Shown here: positions 46,332 through 59,400 of the stretch, piece by piece
How positions within the stretch are numbered: the first letter of the stretch is position 1
Layout of the letters: every line of letters starts with the position of its first letter
NCBI RefSeq assembly: GCF_019112545.1
Contig: NW_025064945.1
Location: forward strand, 70,552 to 134,551
Reading direction: 5' to 3'
Source: Guyanagaster necrorhizus
Lineage: Eukaryota; Basidiomycota; Agaricomycetes; Agaricales; Physalacriaceae
DNA length: 64,000 nt
The notes under the pieces: model-generated
The model's input: only the letters and a program-made list of their open reading frames with translations
The model's database searches: none
What the model was told of the DNA's origin: nothing
Translations under genes and position numbers: made by a program

Positions 46332-46848
46332 TGTTAAGCTCAAATTCCACATGACTATCAACACATGATAAACAGTTCAGAACCTCGCACTTCAGGTTAG
46401 ACTGACTGAGTTCACTGATATGTCAATAGAGTTGTGTAGTCAAGATGTTGCAAGTAGCTCAAGATAAGATGGTGGAGAATAAACTTTAGCTTAACACTGG
46501 AGCTACTACAGCAAAAACTGTACTACTTAAATACTGTTCTGTTATCTGGCTATAAATGAATGTTCACAAAAGATATTGTCTCTCATAGAGCTGTTACCCC
46601 TGCTGTTGCCAGGCTCTCCACAAAAGCTGTTGTCTTGCTGTTGTGCTGTTACTGCTGCATCACAGTCTGGAGACAAAAGGAGCATTGTCTCTCCCTTCAC
46701 AGCACACAGCAGTGTGATAAGACCATGACTGACTGGGCTGCTGACTAAGCCTTTCCATGGTCCTAAGCACTGGTCTAAGCACCCTGACTAAGCGAAGATA
46801 GGGGTCATTTCCAAGGAAAAAGAAAAGAAAATAGGAAAAATTGTAACA
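46332..46848 (-). repeat. Solo LTR inside element H (517 bp)
   Basis: TGTTAAGC...GTAACA in minus orientation, flanked by AAAAA on both sides (46327-46331 and 46849-46853). It belongs to the LTR type of element L. The stem-loop AACCT / AGGTT lies at 46381-46398. No internal sequence is present, as expected after recombination between two LTRs. Confidence 0.92.
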
Positions 46849-48100
46849 AAAAAACTCTGATGATAATCCTCCTGTAATAAGCCATATATTTTGTGCTACT
46901 AGTTTATATTTTTTAGTTGCAAAGACATTCTTTACAGATCCTAACATAGATGGAGTATACTCTGAGTCTGTCTAATTATAGAAGTTAGTCTCTATCCAAC
47001 AACTAGAGTTTGCTTCAAATATTTCTGTAGACTCCTTCATGTCTTTTCTATATTTTCTCATATATTTTATCTCTCTAAGCATCCCAAAATATGAGGATAA
47101 AGTCCTGCATGCCTTTGTATCTCTGTGATACCATCAGTTTTGCATATCTACTGATCATTAGATCATTATCTTGATCAGTTTCTATTATTAATGCTAAATC
47201 TCTTCAATCATTTATCAAATCATCAATCACAGAAAAATCTCTTCAATCTTGTGCATGATGAACTTCTTTTGTTCTCTAGAAAATATTGGTATCATCATAT
47301 ATCACACAGAATTTGGATCTTTTATTCTAATCATCTGTCCTCTATCAGTAGTGTTATATACTATATTTGTTGTTAATGCATCAAATAGCCTATCAAGTAA
47401 CATATCATAGGCTTGATCCATAATAATATGTACTTGCAGATACACTGCAATATCACCAAATAAGAATGAGATATTCTTTGCCATATGGAGGGATTTCTCT
47501 ATCTGCTTGTTTGCTGACTGCATGTTTATCACTTTGTCTGGGTCATATATCAGGCCCAGGCTTTCAGCCACTTGACTAAACATCAATACAATCTGCAAGC
47601 CAGTATCATACAAGCCCTTGAACTATTCTATGCTATTTATAAAAGAGAAGACAGAGTGTAAGGCTTATGAGTCCTTTGCCACATATACTGACTTTGAAAC
47701 TTCTTTCTCTGCCATATTATTCAGATATAGTGCTCCTTCATGGACTTGATTCTTAGCCTCAGTCATAACAACAAAGGTTTCTACAAATAGATGTCAGATA
47801 GATGTACTGCATCTTTATATAACCTATCTCCCATGTTATCATCTATCTCTATAAAAGAAAGTGCCTGTGCAACTCCCTCACCTTCTAAATCTGATTCTCA
47901 TTCTATGACCAGCCCAAACTGTTGCTTGCCATTCTTGGATTTTCCAAGAGCAACTTGTTTCATAGTTAGCTCTTGCTTTACCACATGATCAATTTTTCAC
48001 AGAGTAAGCAATTCTCTGACTATTACAGCTATGGAGGGACTTCATGAGTCACTCTGATCTTCAGATGAATTTCCTCACTCTTCTACTGGTGATTTCAATC
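46849..48100 (-). pseudogene. Element H aspartic protease region
   Basis: The piece at 47302-47613 reads GLQIVLMFSQVAESLGLIYD, then QSANKQIEKSLHMAKNISFL, AVYLQVHII and LLDRLFDAL. This resembles the retropepsin-like domain of the second gypsy lineage, with the catalytic DGGS-type motif decayed. A linker (VFATKKYKLVAQNIW) lies at about 46860-46920. Confidence 0.72.
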
Positions 48101-49587
48101 AGTAAGCAGCCATCTTCTCCTCAGGTGTGTAGGGCACAAATCCTATTTTCTTTGGAAACTTTCTTAATAGATCTCTCTTTCTATCTGCATTTTTAATTTC
48201 TGAAATGTTGAGGTATATCATCTCTGGCTCTGGAGTTACACTGTGCACAGTTGATATGGTCTTAGATACAGAATCCATCTGCAATTGCTTTTTACTCACT
48301 ACTTCAGATAAGAGCTTATATTCTGAATCATCAGATGAGTCCTCCATCATCTCAACTCTAACCACTCCATTCCTTCTTTTGTTTCTTATGTCCTCTGGAG
48401 GTGATGATGAACCTGACCTAACAACTCCACTAGTCTTTGTATAATTCCTGCCTGCCTTCATTGAATGCCTAGAACAATCCTGCTCTTTCCTCATCAGATA
48501 GCATTTGCTCAAGTGGATCATAAGATGGTGGCCTTTTACTACAGGTTCACACACCAGAGACATTGCTAGCATGCTGCAGCCTCATTGCATACACCTGTCA
48601 TTTCAACTCCTGCTTCTCTTGAAGGAACACATTATAATCTCCAGAAACATGAAAGAGTCATTGCATGTCAGTAGCAGTTATCACCATGTTTTGGCTCTGT
48701 ATCTTGCTAGCTTTCATACATGCATAGTATTCATTGACTTGCTCCTTAATATACTATCCTCTAATATCTTTGAGAATATCTCTTTCATCTGTTAGACATG
48801 CTATTCTATCTACCATCTCCATATTTTCTGCCTTGATGTACAAGGTCTTAACCAGACAATCACTTAAGAGGAGTCCATCATATCTCCACAGAAAAAACAT
48901 GTATGCAAGTGATTAGGTCTGTAACCTATCATATTAGGACTGAAACTATAGGCTGGTGCTTGTACTCAGCTAGTATACTGCTGTAGAAAGCTCAAGAGAT
49001 TATTTTAGTTTTCAGCATCACTTTTTCTAAGCTTACAAGCATCTTATCACTTACATATGTCTTTTGTTCCATGAAATCCTTCATTATAGCTAGTACACTT
49101 TCTATCTCTTCTTGTTTTACAGTTCTCTCATCTGCTGTTGGTGAGTTGCATGCAGCTATGGTCAACCCATGCAGCTTTCATGCAATAGATGTTGAAGTAG
49201 ATATACCTCATGCTTTATCTCACTTTCTATCTATAGAGGAGAATACTTCTTGCAGCACCATCAATTCAGTCTCTATAATCTCCTTCAATATATATGGGTC
49301 TGCATTTTCTTGATTGGTCAGTTCCACAGGAGAAGATAACCATCCTAGTTGTAAGTTAATCAATCTGTATAAAATATCAGACATGGGTGTTAAAAAGATG
49401 TCAACTAGTTCTCTACTTGACAGTACTTTGCTTAGCATAGATGCAAGTACTTCAAATTCCCTTTTAAATTTCATGAACTGACTTTTGTCTTTAATCTGAG
49501 CTATATCATAACAATGTACTAGTATTTTGAGCTCTGAAACCATATTGCTATCACTGTCCCATGTGCTATTGTAGCAATCTAAGACTT
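48101..49587 (-). pseudogene. Element H gag region
   Basis: Pieces at 48099-48572 (PEEKMAAY start, acidic and serine-rich) and 49220-49543 (YDIAQIKDKSQFMKFKREFE, then ELVDIFLTPM) match the N-terminal gag part of this lineage. The order is reversed because the gene runs leftward. The start is cut by the LTR of J at 49588. Confidence 0.7.
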
Positions 49588-51753
49588 TGTTAGATCTAAC
49601 TGGTATATAATGTGAACATGTGATAAACTAGCACTGTATCATATTCATACAGTCATGCTAGAGTTCACCTGATGTATCCTGATAGATAAAGTGCTTTCAA
49701 GGCTAGAGACAAGCTAGGCTCAAGAGAAGATAGTATGAGATAAACTTATAGCTCAAAGCTAGACTACTACAGTGAAAGCTATCCTACTTATATACTGTTT
49801 TGTTTGTAATAAATATAACTACTACATATTGTACTGTTCTCTGCTATGATACTGATCCTGCCTAGTCATTGAGAGTAGGACAATGGAGAATTATCTGTGG
49901 GTGAGGTGACTGAGTACAATATTGCTCTATCTGTTGTGATTATCTAATATTTCTACACCCTTCAAGAAAGCACTCAAGATAAGATAGGCACCCTGATAAG
50001 ATAAGAAAAGAGATATGAAAAAGAGAAAATTGTAACATCACCTCCTCCCTTAAGACTATCATCCTGATAGATCAATTGATAGAAATTTCATAGTCATAAA
50101 TGGCATTGTCCACATGTAGATTCTGCTTGTGGATCCATTGGTTGGATTCAGGTCTATAGCCCTTTCATCTGACTAAATAATAGACAACAATGTGACTGCC
50201 ACTATTACATGCTAAAATCTTTCAGAGTTTAAGATCCAAAATTTGTTTGACTTCATAATGTTTCTCATTTTTGATCAGGATCAGTTCAGGAGGAGGTGGA
50301 GTATCTTGGTTAGGAAAAGCAGATGCAATGTATAGTGTGAGGAGTGTCTCATTGAATACTGGGTGTATGTGCAAGGTGTCAGGCACCTTTAGGTGGTATG
50401 TGGAAGCACCAACTTTTGCAAGGACAGAGAAGAGTCCAGTTCATTTGTCATGAGTTTGCATTTCAGATGAGAAAGATGAAGGTTTCTGGCATTCAGCCAG
50501 ACTTTGTCATTGGTGAAGTATTCATGAGCAGGCTGTCAGTGTTTATCATATTGTGCTTTCATAGCAACAGTGGCCTTCTCAAGGGTGATGTGTGTTTTAG
50601 TGTGAATCATAGTCATGAGTTTTGCAAAATCTGATGATATGGAGGTTGTTGTATTGTGTTGGTTAGTGACTATGATGTGGGGATGACATCTATGATTAAT
50701 GAAGAAGAGGGTTTTGTTGGTCACAGAGTGAACACAGTTATTATGTTGGAATACCACAAGGGTAAGCCACTTGGTCCAATCATTCTGTCTGTGATTGATG
50801 AATATCCAAAGGTACTTCTTAATCTCTTAATTAGCATGCTCAGTTTGCCCATCAGTTTGTGGGTAATAAGTGATTGAGGCATTGCTTCAGATATTAAGAT
50901 AATAAAGATTGTTGGAGAATTTGGAGACAAATTGCAGTCCACAGTCTGAAATGATGATCTGGAGCATCCTATGTTTCATGTAAAATCTTTGCCTATCCCT
51001 CAGAAGACAGTTCTATTGAACACACAATCAGGATGAATGCCTTTGAGAACTGATCAATGATGATGATAATGACATTATAGCCATTAGTCTGAAAGTCTGA
51101 TGATCATGTCAACTGAGATGTGAGTCCATGGTTCTGTAGGAATCTCATTTGGATGAGATGGAGCAGCTTGTGCCTGTGTGCTTGACTTGGTTCACTGACA
51201 AGTTTTGCACTCTTTGACATACTTCTTGATGTCTTGCCTTATTTTCAGCCACCAGTACTCCCTTAGTATCAACTCTTTCATCTTCATGATTCCTGAGTGC
51301 CCTGCAGTGACATGGTCATAAGACATGGCAATAATCTTCCCTTGGAGTGCATAGTCATGTGGAATATAGATTTAATTGTCATAGTGGATCAAAGCTCCTG
51401 ACTTTGTCATGCCTTGCTTGTGATTGATAGAAGAGGTGATTTATTGGTCCTATAACCTCATTCATTGAGTTACACTCTTCATGTGTTCATATATCTCCTT
51501 CTCTGCCAGTATTATCATAGCTCTGAAATGCTCTGGCTTCAGGAGTATTACTCCACCACTGTCTTCTTCTTCTTGATCATGATCAGGCTAATGACTTAGT
51601 AAGTCTGCCTTCTTCTTTGCTGTTTCTGCTTTATGATGCAGGGTGTACTGATACTGTGAGAGTTCAGTGACCCATCAAGCTTATCATCTGTTGAGCTTCT
51701 GTGGCAATCAGAAATACCATAGATTTTGATGATTGGTTCAGACCTCAAAGGTG
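49588..51753 (-). mobile_element. Element J: 3' part of a decayed chromodomain gypsy element
   Basis: The 3' LTR is at 49588-50037 (450 bp). Chromodomain, integrase and the RNase H end follow, on the minus strand, to 51753. Element K entered within the FEVWTNHQNL motif; the left duplication is aggtg and its partner is not found in this window. The chromodomain reads like YYLVRxKGYRPESNQWIHK. Stops and frameshifts are numerous. The LTR is close to that of M. Confidence 0.85.
50056..50070 (-). other. Post-stop stem-loop, element J
   Basis: CTATCA and TGATAG pair perfectly around a three-base loop, at the same place as the stem in A (CCATCG/CGATGG) but with different bases on both arms. Confidence 0.65.
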
Positions 51754-52657
51754 TGTTGGGCCCAAGTTGCACATGATCTAAACATGATCTAAACTGACAC
51801 TGTATCATATTCATACAGTCATATCAGAGTTCACTTTATGTGTGTTTGTTGACCAAATGCTTCAAAGCTGGTAAACAGTCAGCTTGAGATGAAGTGGTAG
51901 GAGAATAAACTTTAGCTGGAAGCTGGGTATCTACAGTGAGAGCTATGCTACTTATATACTGTTTGCTGGCTAAGTAAAAATATCTCTACTAATTATGCAT
52001 TTCTAAGCTACTGTGCTCCTTGTCCTTGAGCATTGTTACTGTCCACAAAAGAGTATTGTCCATTGTTGAGGGTCATTATCTTGTTGGAGGACAATGGCAG
52101 ACTCAGCCTATTATAGTGACTAAACCTGTCCCACAATCCTAAACACTCACTAGGCACTCTGAGTAAGCATAAACAGAGGTTAATCAAATAAAAGAAAAAG
52201 AAAAAATAGGATGAAAAATTCATAATATTATCTCCTCCTTAAGACCATCATTCCAGTGGTTTAATTTAGGGATAATTTGTAGTCTCTGATGGCATCATTC
52301 ATTGACCCACTGGTTAGATTCAGGATCATAGTCCTTCCAACTAATCAGGTAGTTGACTATAGTTGTTGATTCCCCTCTACATGCATGAACTTTGCAAAGC
52401 CAATAATTCAGAACTTGATCAATTTCATATTATTCTTCATCATCAATTAGTTCTGGTTCAGGAGGTGGTGGTTGTTCCTGATTTAGAAAGGCAGAGAAAA
52501 TGAATAGCAGAAGAAATGAATGGTGTGAGGAGTGATTTATTAAAGATGTTGTGAATGTGCCATATTGTGAGAAGTTGGAGCTTATAGGCTAATGTGCCAA
52601 TTTTGGAGAGGATAGAAAAGGGGCCTGTTCATTTGTCTGCTAGCTTGCATTTGGATC

Positions 52658-53187
52658 TGTTATGATTTTTCCTATTTTCTTTTCTTTTTCCTTTTCTTTT
52701 TCTTTGGAAATAACCTCTATCTTTGCTTAGTCAGAGTGCTTAGGCCAACACTTAGGACTGTGGGAACGCTTAGCTCAGCAGCCCAGTCAGTCTCTCTCCT
52801 ATCATGATGCTGTGTGCTGTGAAGGGAGAGACAATGTCCCTTTTGTCCTTCAATTGCAGTGCAGCAGTAACAGCATAACAGCAAGACAACAGCTATTGTG
52901 GAGACCTGACAACAGCAGGGGGAAACAGCTCTATGACAGACAATATCTTTTGTGAACATTTATTTATAGCCAGATAACAGAACAGTATTTAAGTTGTTTA
53001 GTTCTCACTGTAATACCTCAGTCTCAAACTAAAGTTTATTCTCTACCATCCTACCTTGAGTGACTTGCAACTGCCTTGATCACACACCTCTATTGACACA
53101 TCAGTGAACTCAGTCAGTCTAACCTAAAGTGTAAGGTTCTGAACTGTTTATCATATGTTGATAGTCATGTGGAGTTTGGGCTTAACA
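52658..53187 (+). repeat. Element L 5' LTR (530 bp)
   Basis: TGTTATG...CTTAACA. The stem-loop at 53121-53138 has arms AACCT and AGGTT. The sequence after the LTR (TTAGTTCAAGG) pairs with CTCGAACTAA of the 3' LTR, the changed form of the primer pairing in A. Confidence 0.94.
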
Positions 53188-53243
53188 ATTAGTTCAAGGC
53201 TTTTCTCTTCCCTTCCTCAAGCCCAATTGTGCTGAGGAACTGA

Positions 53244-54545
53244 ATGCCCCCTGCCCTTAACCCCTCCAACCCGAATTTTACTCATGAGTTCTTCAAACTC
53301 CTGGCTTCTATTATAGGAATCTTGATCAGTCTATTGGTGATCATACAGCTGTGCTATGGACACCAATCAATTGTAGCTTGGACAATCAGGCACTATCATG
53401 AATTCCAACATATTCGAACCATCCTCAGAAATGTCACACCAGACCTCCCTCTCCACAACATCCCTGCCTCTATCTGACAGTCCTTCCAAGCCACAGAAGG
53501 AACTGACCCAGAAAGTGTCTCTGGGAGCTCAGCTCAAGAGCATGCTAGGGAAGAAAGAGAGGAGCAGCATCAGCAGCACACATACCCCCCACAACCCCCA
53601 ACAGCAGTCATCTGAAACTCTGACAACTCTTGGGCTGCAGGGTTTCGACGATCCAGACCTGACACCCCCATCTCATCCTCCCAGCACAGTATCACAGCAA
53701 CCAGGCCAACAACCCCCATCTCTAGCACCAGCATTGGGCACTGTGCTAGAGACTCTCTGGATGCCCTACAGATAGCTTGAGGGGCTGGAAATCCCAGGGG
53801 CCATGGGTTCTGACACACCACATCAGTATGAAGCAGAAGTACTGACAACAGAGATGACATCTATTGGAATAATGACAGCAACGAGTGCCACTGGTGGTGA
53901 GCTGCTGCTGATGAGGCTGACAGGATGGAGTGCTGCCCAGCTGGCAGTGATATTAGCTGAACAGAGAGTGTACAAGCAGTACCAAGCAGAACGAGACCAG
54001 CCAGCCCCATTGTCCCAGGTCCCTCAAGAGAGAGCCTGGTACAATGTGCCTGAAACCTTTCTGAGTACAGGCAGGACCAGGCATGTATCAACAACAAGAT
54101 TACGAGGGAGAATGCCCTCTTTGAGAGGTACCTCCAGGCACAAGCAGCAGAGGAGCATAGAAGAGGTGAGGGAGGTAGTTGAACCACAACCTACATTGGA
54201 ACCGCCACCCCCAACTTGCCTTTCAGGGAACCTGCCACTCCCACCACTGAGTCCAACCCCTGGGCAGACCACTACGAAGAAGAGATCCAGTCTCACCTCA
54301 ACAACAACTGCCTGTTATCTTATGGGACCAATACCATTGCAGAGATGGAGGACACCCCAGTCCAAGGAAATGGAATCCCAGCCAAGAGAGGTACCATCAG
54401 GGGAGACAACAAGAATATTGACCTCACCAGTGACCTCAAGAAGTTCCTGAATGGGAACTTTGCAGCCCTTTTCCCTCAATCCAAAGTTTTACAGAAACTT
54501 CTGCTGGTATCACAGAGCAATGGTGTCAGGAACAACAGCAGATGA
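53244..54545 (+). pseudogene. Element L ORF1, broken
   Basis: The ATG at 53244 starts MPPALNPSNPNFTHEFFKLL, then a hydrophobic run ending LLVIIQLCYG. A TGA at 53475 interrupts. In the same register are GHCARDSLDAL (about 53735) and, at 54216-54545, PFREPATPTTESNPW and DLKKFLNGNFAALFPQSKV, matching the ends of ORF1 in A. The block spans 1.3 kb overlapping gag. Confidence 0.65.
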
Positions 54546-56440
54546 TGAGGAGCCACCAGAGTGGCCTGAGTGGCAGCCTACTTCTTGCCCTAGACCCAGT
54601 GATGCTAGATCCAGTACACAGCCCCAGCCCAACTGAGCCAGTAATCTATGATCTGCTTGGCAGTTCCCTCCTTGAGGATAAGGAGGCAACCAATGTGGAT
54701 GACGAGGCTGAGGAGGTGGACCCCCATCAGAAGAGCAGGGATCTGCTCTCTAACTGAGAGGAAAGATTTAAACTATCAACAGAAGAAGAATTATGATGGG
54801 AGGCATGCAAGACACGAGAAGAGGAGTTCACTCAGCTGTACCAAGAGCAGGTAGCCGAGTTATGGAAGGATGATCTCTGGTTGAGATCGTCCTTAGAACA
54901 AAGGTATCGCTTTGCTGATTTTATTGAAAAAGAAGAGATTTTACAGTATGCAGCCACTGAGCGGGCCATTTTTAATTTCAATCAAAGGTACTTACATTAT
55001 CAGATGGGACCATTGCCATCATACAAGCTGAAGTATGGTGAAAGAATGGCACCAAGAATGTGGATGCCGAGTGTCATGCTGTCCAAAACAACAGACACAG
55101 CATCATCAATCCAAACGGCATCCTCCTGATACTCATTCACCACATCAGCCATCTGCAGCATGGCATCTTGGCTTGCTAGGAGCTGACCACAGGCAGCCTG
55201 GCAACACCTTGGCTCATGGAGACTGCCCCCCTTTCCATGACCATTTGCCAGACAGCTGCCTCCAGATGAAGCCAAAGGCAGTGGAGAAGCAGCACCTGAG
55301 GCACCTCCCCCTACAGAAGATGACCCTGAAGTGCTTGCTCAGGGCTGGACTATTAGGAATGGAAAAATCATGTGAAAAGAAGCCCCAAAGCTGGGAAGTC
55401 CTATTGCCGATGACAGGTCTCTCCATTCGTTCCTGAGACCTCTGAGTGGATGGGCACAACTGCCTTATGGTGGACTTCTGAACCTGATGCCCACCCTTGA
55501 TGCTGCTGCTCAAGTCCTCCAAGTCAAACCGATCCTATGCACTGAACCCCACCTCTTTCAAGAGGCATCTGACGACATCAACTATTTTCTGGTCGACTGC
55601 GACCAATACTTCCAGGTCTTTGCCCTATACTTCCTTGCTGACATGTACAAGGTGACTTTTGCTGTCACCCACATGGCAGACAAGGCCAAAATGTGGTGGG
55701 TCCTGATTGCCCCCATGTTCTGGTCTACCACCAGGGACCATCATCGATATCCCACATAGCTGGTCTTCAAACAGATGATCAGGGACAAATTCATGGACCC
55801 TGCTGTTCAGGAGGTCCACAAGCAAAAAATGAAGGAGTTCAAGATGGCTGGAAAACTGGCCACAGAATATTTCGACAAGTTGGAATGACTCAGCACACTT
55901 GCAGGGGTCTGGGAAGACACTGCTGACACCAGACGAATGGTCGAATATATGAAGATGGGGTTGCCACCCCATTACCTCATAACTATATCAGATATGGGCT
56001 GAGATATTTCCATCGGCTACAATGAATGGAAGAGCTGAATCATCATCATGTACAAGGAACAGCAATGACAAAGGGCAGAAGCGACTACTTTGGCCTATGG
56101 CCATCGAAGTCAGGGACAGGGCCTGAAGCCCTCCACCTCTGGTGCAGCCACATCTGCTAAGCCCAGTGGCTTGACTCCAACTTCTTACAGCATGAAGCAA
56201 ACCAGTATGGGCATGACATATACTGGAACGGGTCAGCCAATGGATGTGGACTGCCTTAAGAAAGGGGGAAAGTGTTTCAACTGTGGCCAGAAGAGTCACA
56301 TGGCATGAAACTGCCCACAGAAGAAGAATAAGCACACATGAGAAGATATCCAGATGCAGATTGCTGAACTAATGAAGGAAGAACAGGACCTCGACCAAGA
56401 TGATAAGGCCAAGGAGGTAAAGGGTGAGGCTGAGCAGTGA
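53398..56440 (+). pseudogene. gag: Element L gag frame, broken
   Basis: Pieces are 53398-53775, then YDLLGSSLLEDKEATNVDDE (54542-54757), a helical stretch (about 54880-55000), capsid (55487-55759, with KAKMWWVLI) and the knuckle CFNCGQKSHMA at 56090-56308. The register changes between 54450 and 54600, implying an indel. A TGA after NKHT matches an arginine position. The gag end is at 56438-56440. Confidence 0.82.
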
Positions 56441-59400
56441 GCGATTCTGCTGACTCAGCCAAAGAAATGAGTAATGGGTCACAATCTGCTGGACAGACTG
56501 ACATTTTATCTTCTGTAGTATCACTCCCTATGTCTAAATTATATGTGCATTCGAATATACCCAACCCTGTTATTCACCACCATGAATCGCCTAAGGAACC
56601 AGTTTCAACAACTCAAGTGCTGATGAAGGGCTGAAGAGGGGCAGAGAGCCCCAAAGGTGCATCATCATTATCCATTCATCAAGCTAAAAATATGAAACAG
56701 ACTCAACTGCCTTCAGGCTGAACAGGGGCAGAGAGCCCCACAACATGGCTCAAGCCATTTGACATCAAATAGACTTGGCGAGCCATCAAAGATGCCAAAG
56801 ACAAAGCAGCGGCAAAGGCAGTACTCAAGAATTGGGTACACAAAACCCAAATCGAAGAAGTGATTGATGAAATGATCGCTGAAATGCAGGACATGGAATG
56901 ATGCTGAGCCCTAGAATGGCTCGACAAATTACATGGACCACAGAAATTCATTCAATGATCTAAATCCCCAGGACAAGACCTAATAACCAAGGCCCAGATC
57001 AAGATGTTAACATCCCAATCTACCCATGCAGTAACTGCCCTGATCAACAGCAGCTGCACAGGAAGTTCCATTAATCAGGCTTTTGTCAACAAGCACCATC
57101 TCCCAACATGAGCCACAGCAGCATCAATCCCAGTCTATAACACAGATGGGACAAAGAATCAAGCCAGGTCAATCACCGAATATGTGGAGCTCAGGCTCAC
57201 TATCAGCGATCACTCAGAATGAATCAACTTAGCAGTGACCGATTTAAGAACCAAAGAAGTGTTCCTTGATCATGACTGGTTAATCCAACACAATCCATTA
57301 ATCAATTGGAAGACTGGCTGTATCATTTTCACTTGGTGCTGATGCTGGAAAATCCCATTTGAACTACTGGATGAGGATTCAGAGAATTGGTGGGATGAAG
57401 AAATGGAAGACAGTGAAACAATCCTTGCCATTGACCTACAAAGGGCCATTAACATTCAAGCAATACACCATGCTAATGACCTAGCAGACAAGACCAATGC
57501 TGGAAAGGAGGAAAGGACATTCGAGGAGATGGTACCCACATGGGCTTGTGACTACTGGGATTTATTTGAAAAAGAAAGTTTCAACAAACTATCTGATGTG
57601 AAACCCTGGGATCATGCCATTGAACTAACCCCTAATGCTAATGCCAATCTAGATTGCAAGTGTTATCCACTGAGCAATAACAAACAACAAGAACTGGACA
57701 AGTTTCTAGAAGAAAACTTATCCAGTGGGAGGATTTGCCCATTGAAATCACTGATGGCATCACCCTTCTTTTTTGTCAAAAAGAAGGACAGGAAACTCCG
57801 ACCAGTACAGGATTATTGGAAGTTAAATGAGATGACAATCAAGAATCATTATCCACTTTGTTTAATTGCAGAGCTAATGGACAAACTCTGAGATGCCAAG
57901 TACTACACCAAACTAGATGTCTGGTGGGGGTACAACAATATATGCATCAAAGAAGGCAATGAGTGGAAGGCCACTTTTCGAACTAACCATGATTTGTTCG
58001 AACTGACAGTTATGTTCTTTGGACTCACAAACTCACTGGCCACATTCCAGTGGATGATGAATGACATCTTCAAGGACCTCATTGCCACTGGAAAAGTCAC
58101 GATCTATTTGGACAATATTCTCATCATGTCCAAATCGAAGGAAGAACATCGACAACTGGTATGGCAAGTGCTAGCATTGATGAGGAAGCACCACCTCTTT
58201 CTCAAAGCAGAAAAGTGCAAATTCGAGGTACCTGAAACAGAATACCTCAGGGTTATCATTAGTGAAGGGGCTATCAGGATGGATCCCATCAAAATAGCTG
58301 GAGTAACCGAATGGCCAGAACCAACCAAGAAGAAGGAACTACAATCCTTTTTGGGATTCACCAACTTCTACTGCTGGTTCATCCAGGACTACAGCAAGGT
58401 AGTCCAACCCATGATGCAATTAACCAGAAATTCCCTATAGACCTGGGGAATTTCCCAACAGGCAGCATTTAATGACCTAAAACACCAACTAGCTGAAGAT
58501 GTCATCCTAGCCATTCTGAGTCAGGATGGAGGATTTAGAGTGGAGGCCAACTCCAGTGAAGGTGCCATTGGAGCCATACTCTCACAGAAACAGGACAGCA
58601 AATGGCGACCTGTCACCTTTATGTCAAAGGTGCTCACAGTAACAGAGTGCAACTATGAGATATACTACAAGGAACTCCTCACCATAATGCTTGCCCTTGC
58701 CAAATGGTGGCATTATCTCATTGGAGCAGTCCAGACTTTTGAAATCTGGACAGATCATCAGAACCTCCGATATTTCTGACAACCCCAGAAACTCAATTGC
58801 TGACAGACCCAATGGGTTACAGAACTATCTGAGTATGAATACATGCTGCATCATAAGGCTGATGCAGCAAACAAACAGGCCGACTTTCTTAGCTGCAGGG
58901 TGGATCACAACCAAGGAGGGGATGACAACAAGGAGGTCATATTATTACAACCAGAACACTTCTGGGCTATGATAATGCCTACAGAAGAAGAGATGCATGA
59001 ACACATCAAGAGTGCCACTCGAGATACCCATAAGTGGGACCAAAGGATCACCCTATCACTCAATCATGAGTGGGGACTAAAAAAGGAAGGGGGATTAATC
59101 TGCTATGATGGGCAAATCTATATCCCAAGGGATCAAAAGCTATGAGATGATATCATTGCCACCTGTCATGATCATGTGACTGCTGGACATCCAGAGATCA
59201 CAAAAACAAAGGAATTAGTCTTAAAGGAGTATTAGTGGCCAAAGATGGACCATGATATCACCCGATATGTCAAGGCTTGTGAGGCCTGCCAATGAGGAAA
59301 GACTTCAACACAACCCAGAGCAGCCCCACTCCACCCAAATGAGGTCCCTTCATCACCATGGACCCACATTTTGGTGGATATGATAACCGGACTTCCCAAA

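Larger units (their letters stand above)
45331..49587 (-). mobile_element. Element H: second Ty3/Gypsy lineage, fragmentary
   Basis: A minus-strand remnant different from the chromodomain family. RT is at the left and gag at the right, with E inserted into RT on the left and J into gag on the right. A solo LTR sits inside. No LTR of its own and no integrase are visible. Motifs match the basidiomycete gypsy lineage whose RT reads PYVDDV and whose aspartic protease region contains LLGRPFD. All frames are broken. Confidence 0.8.
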
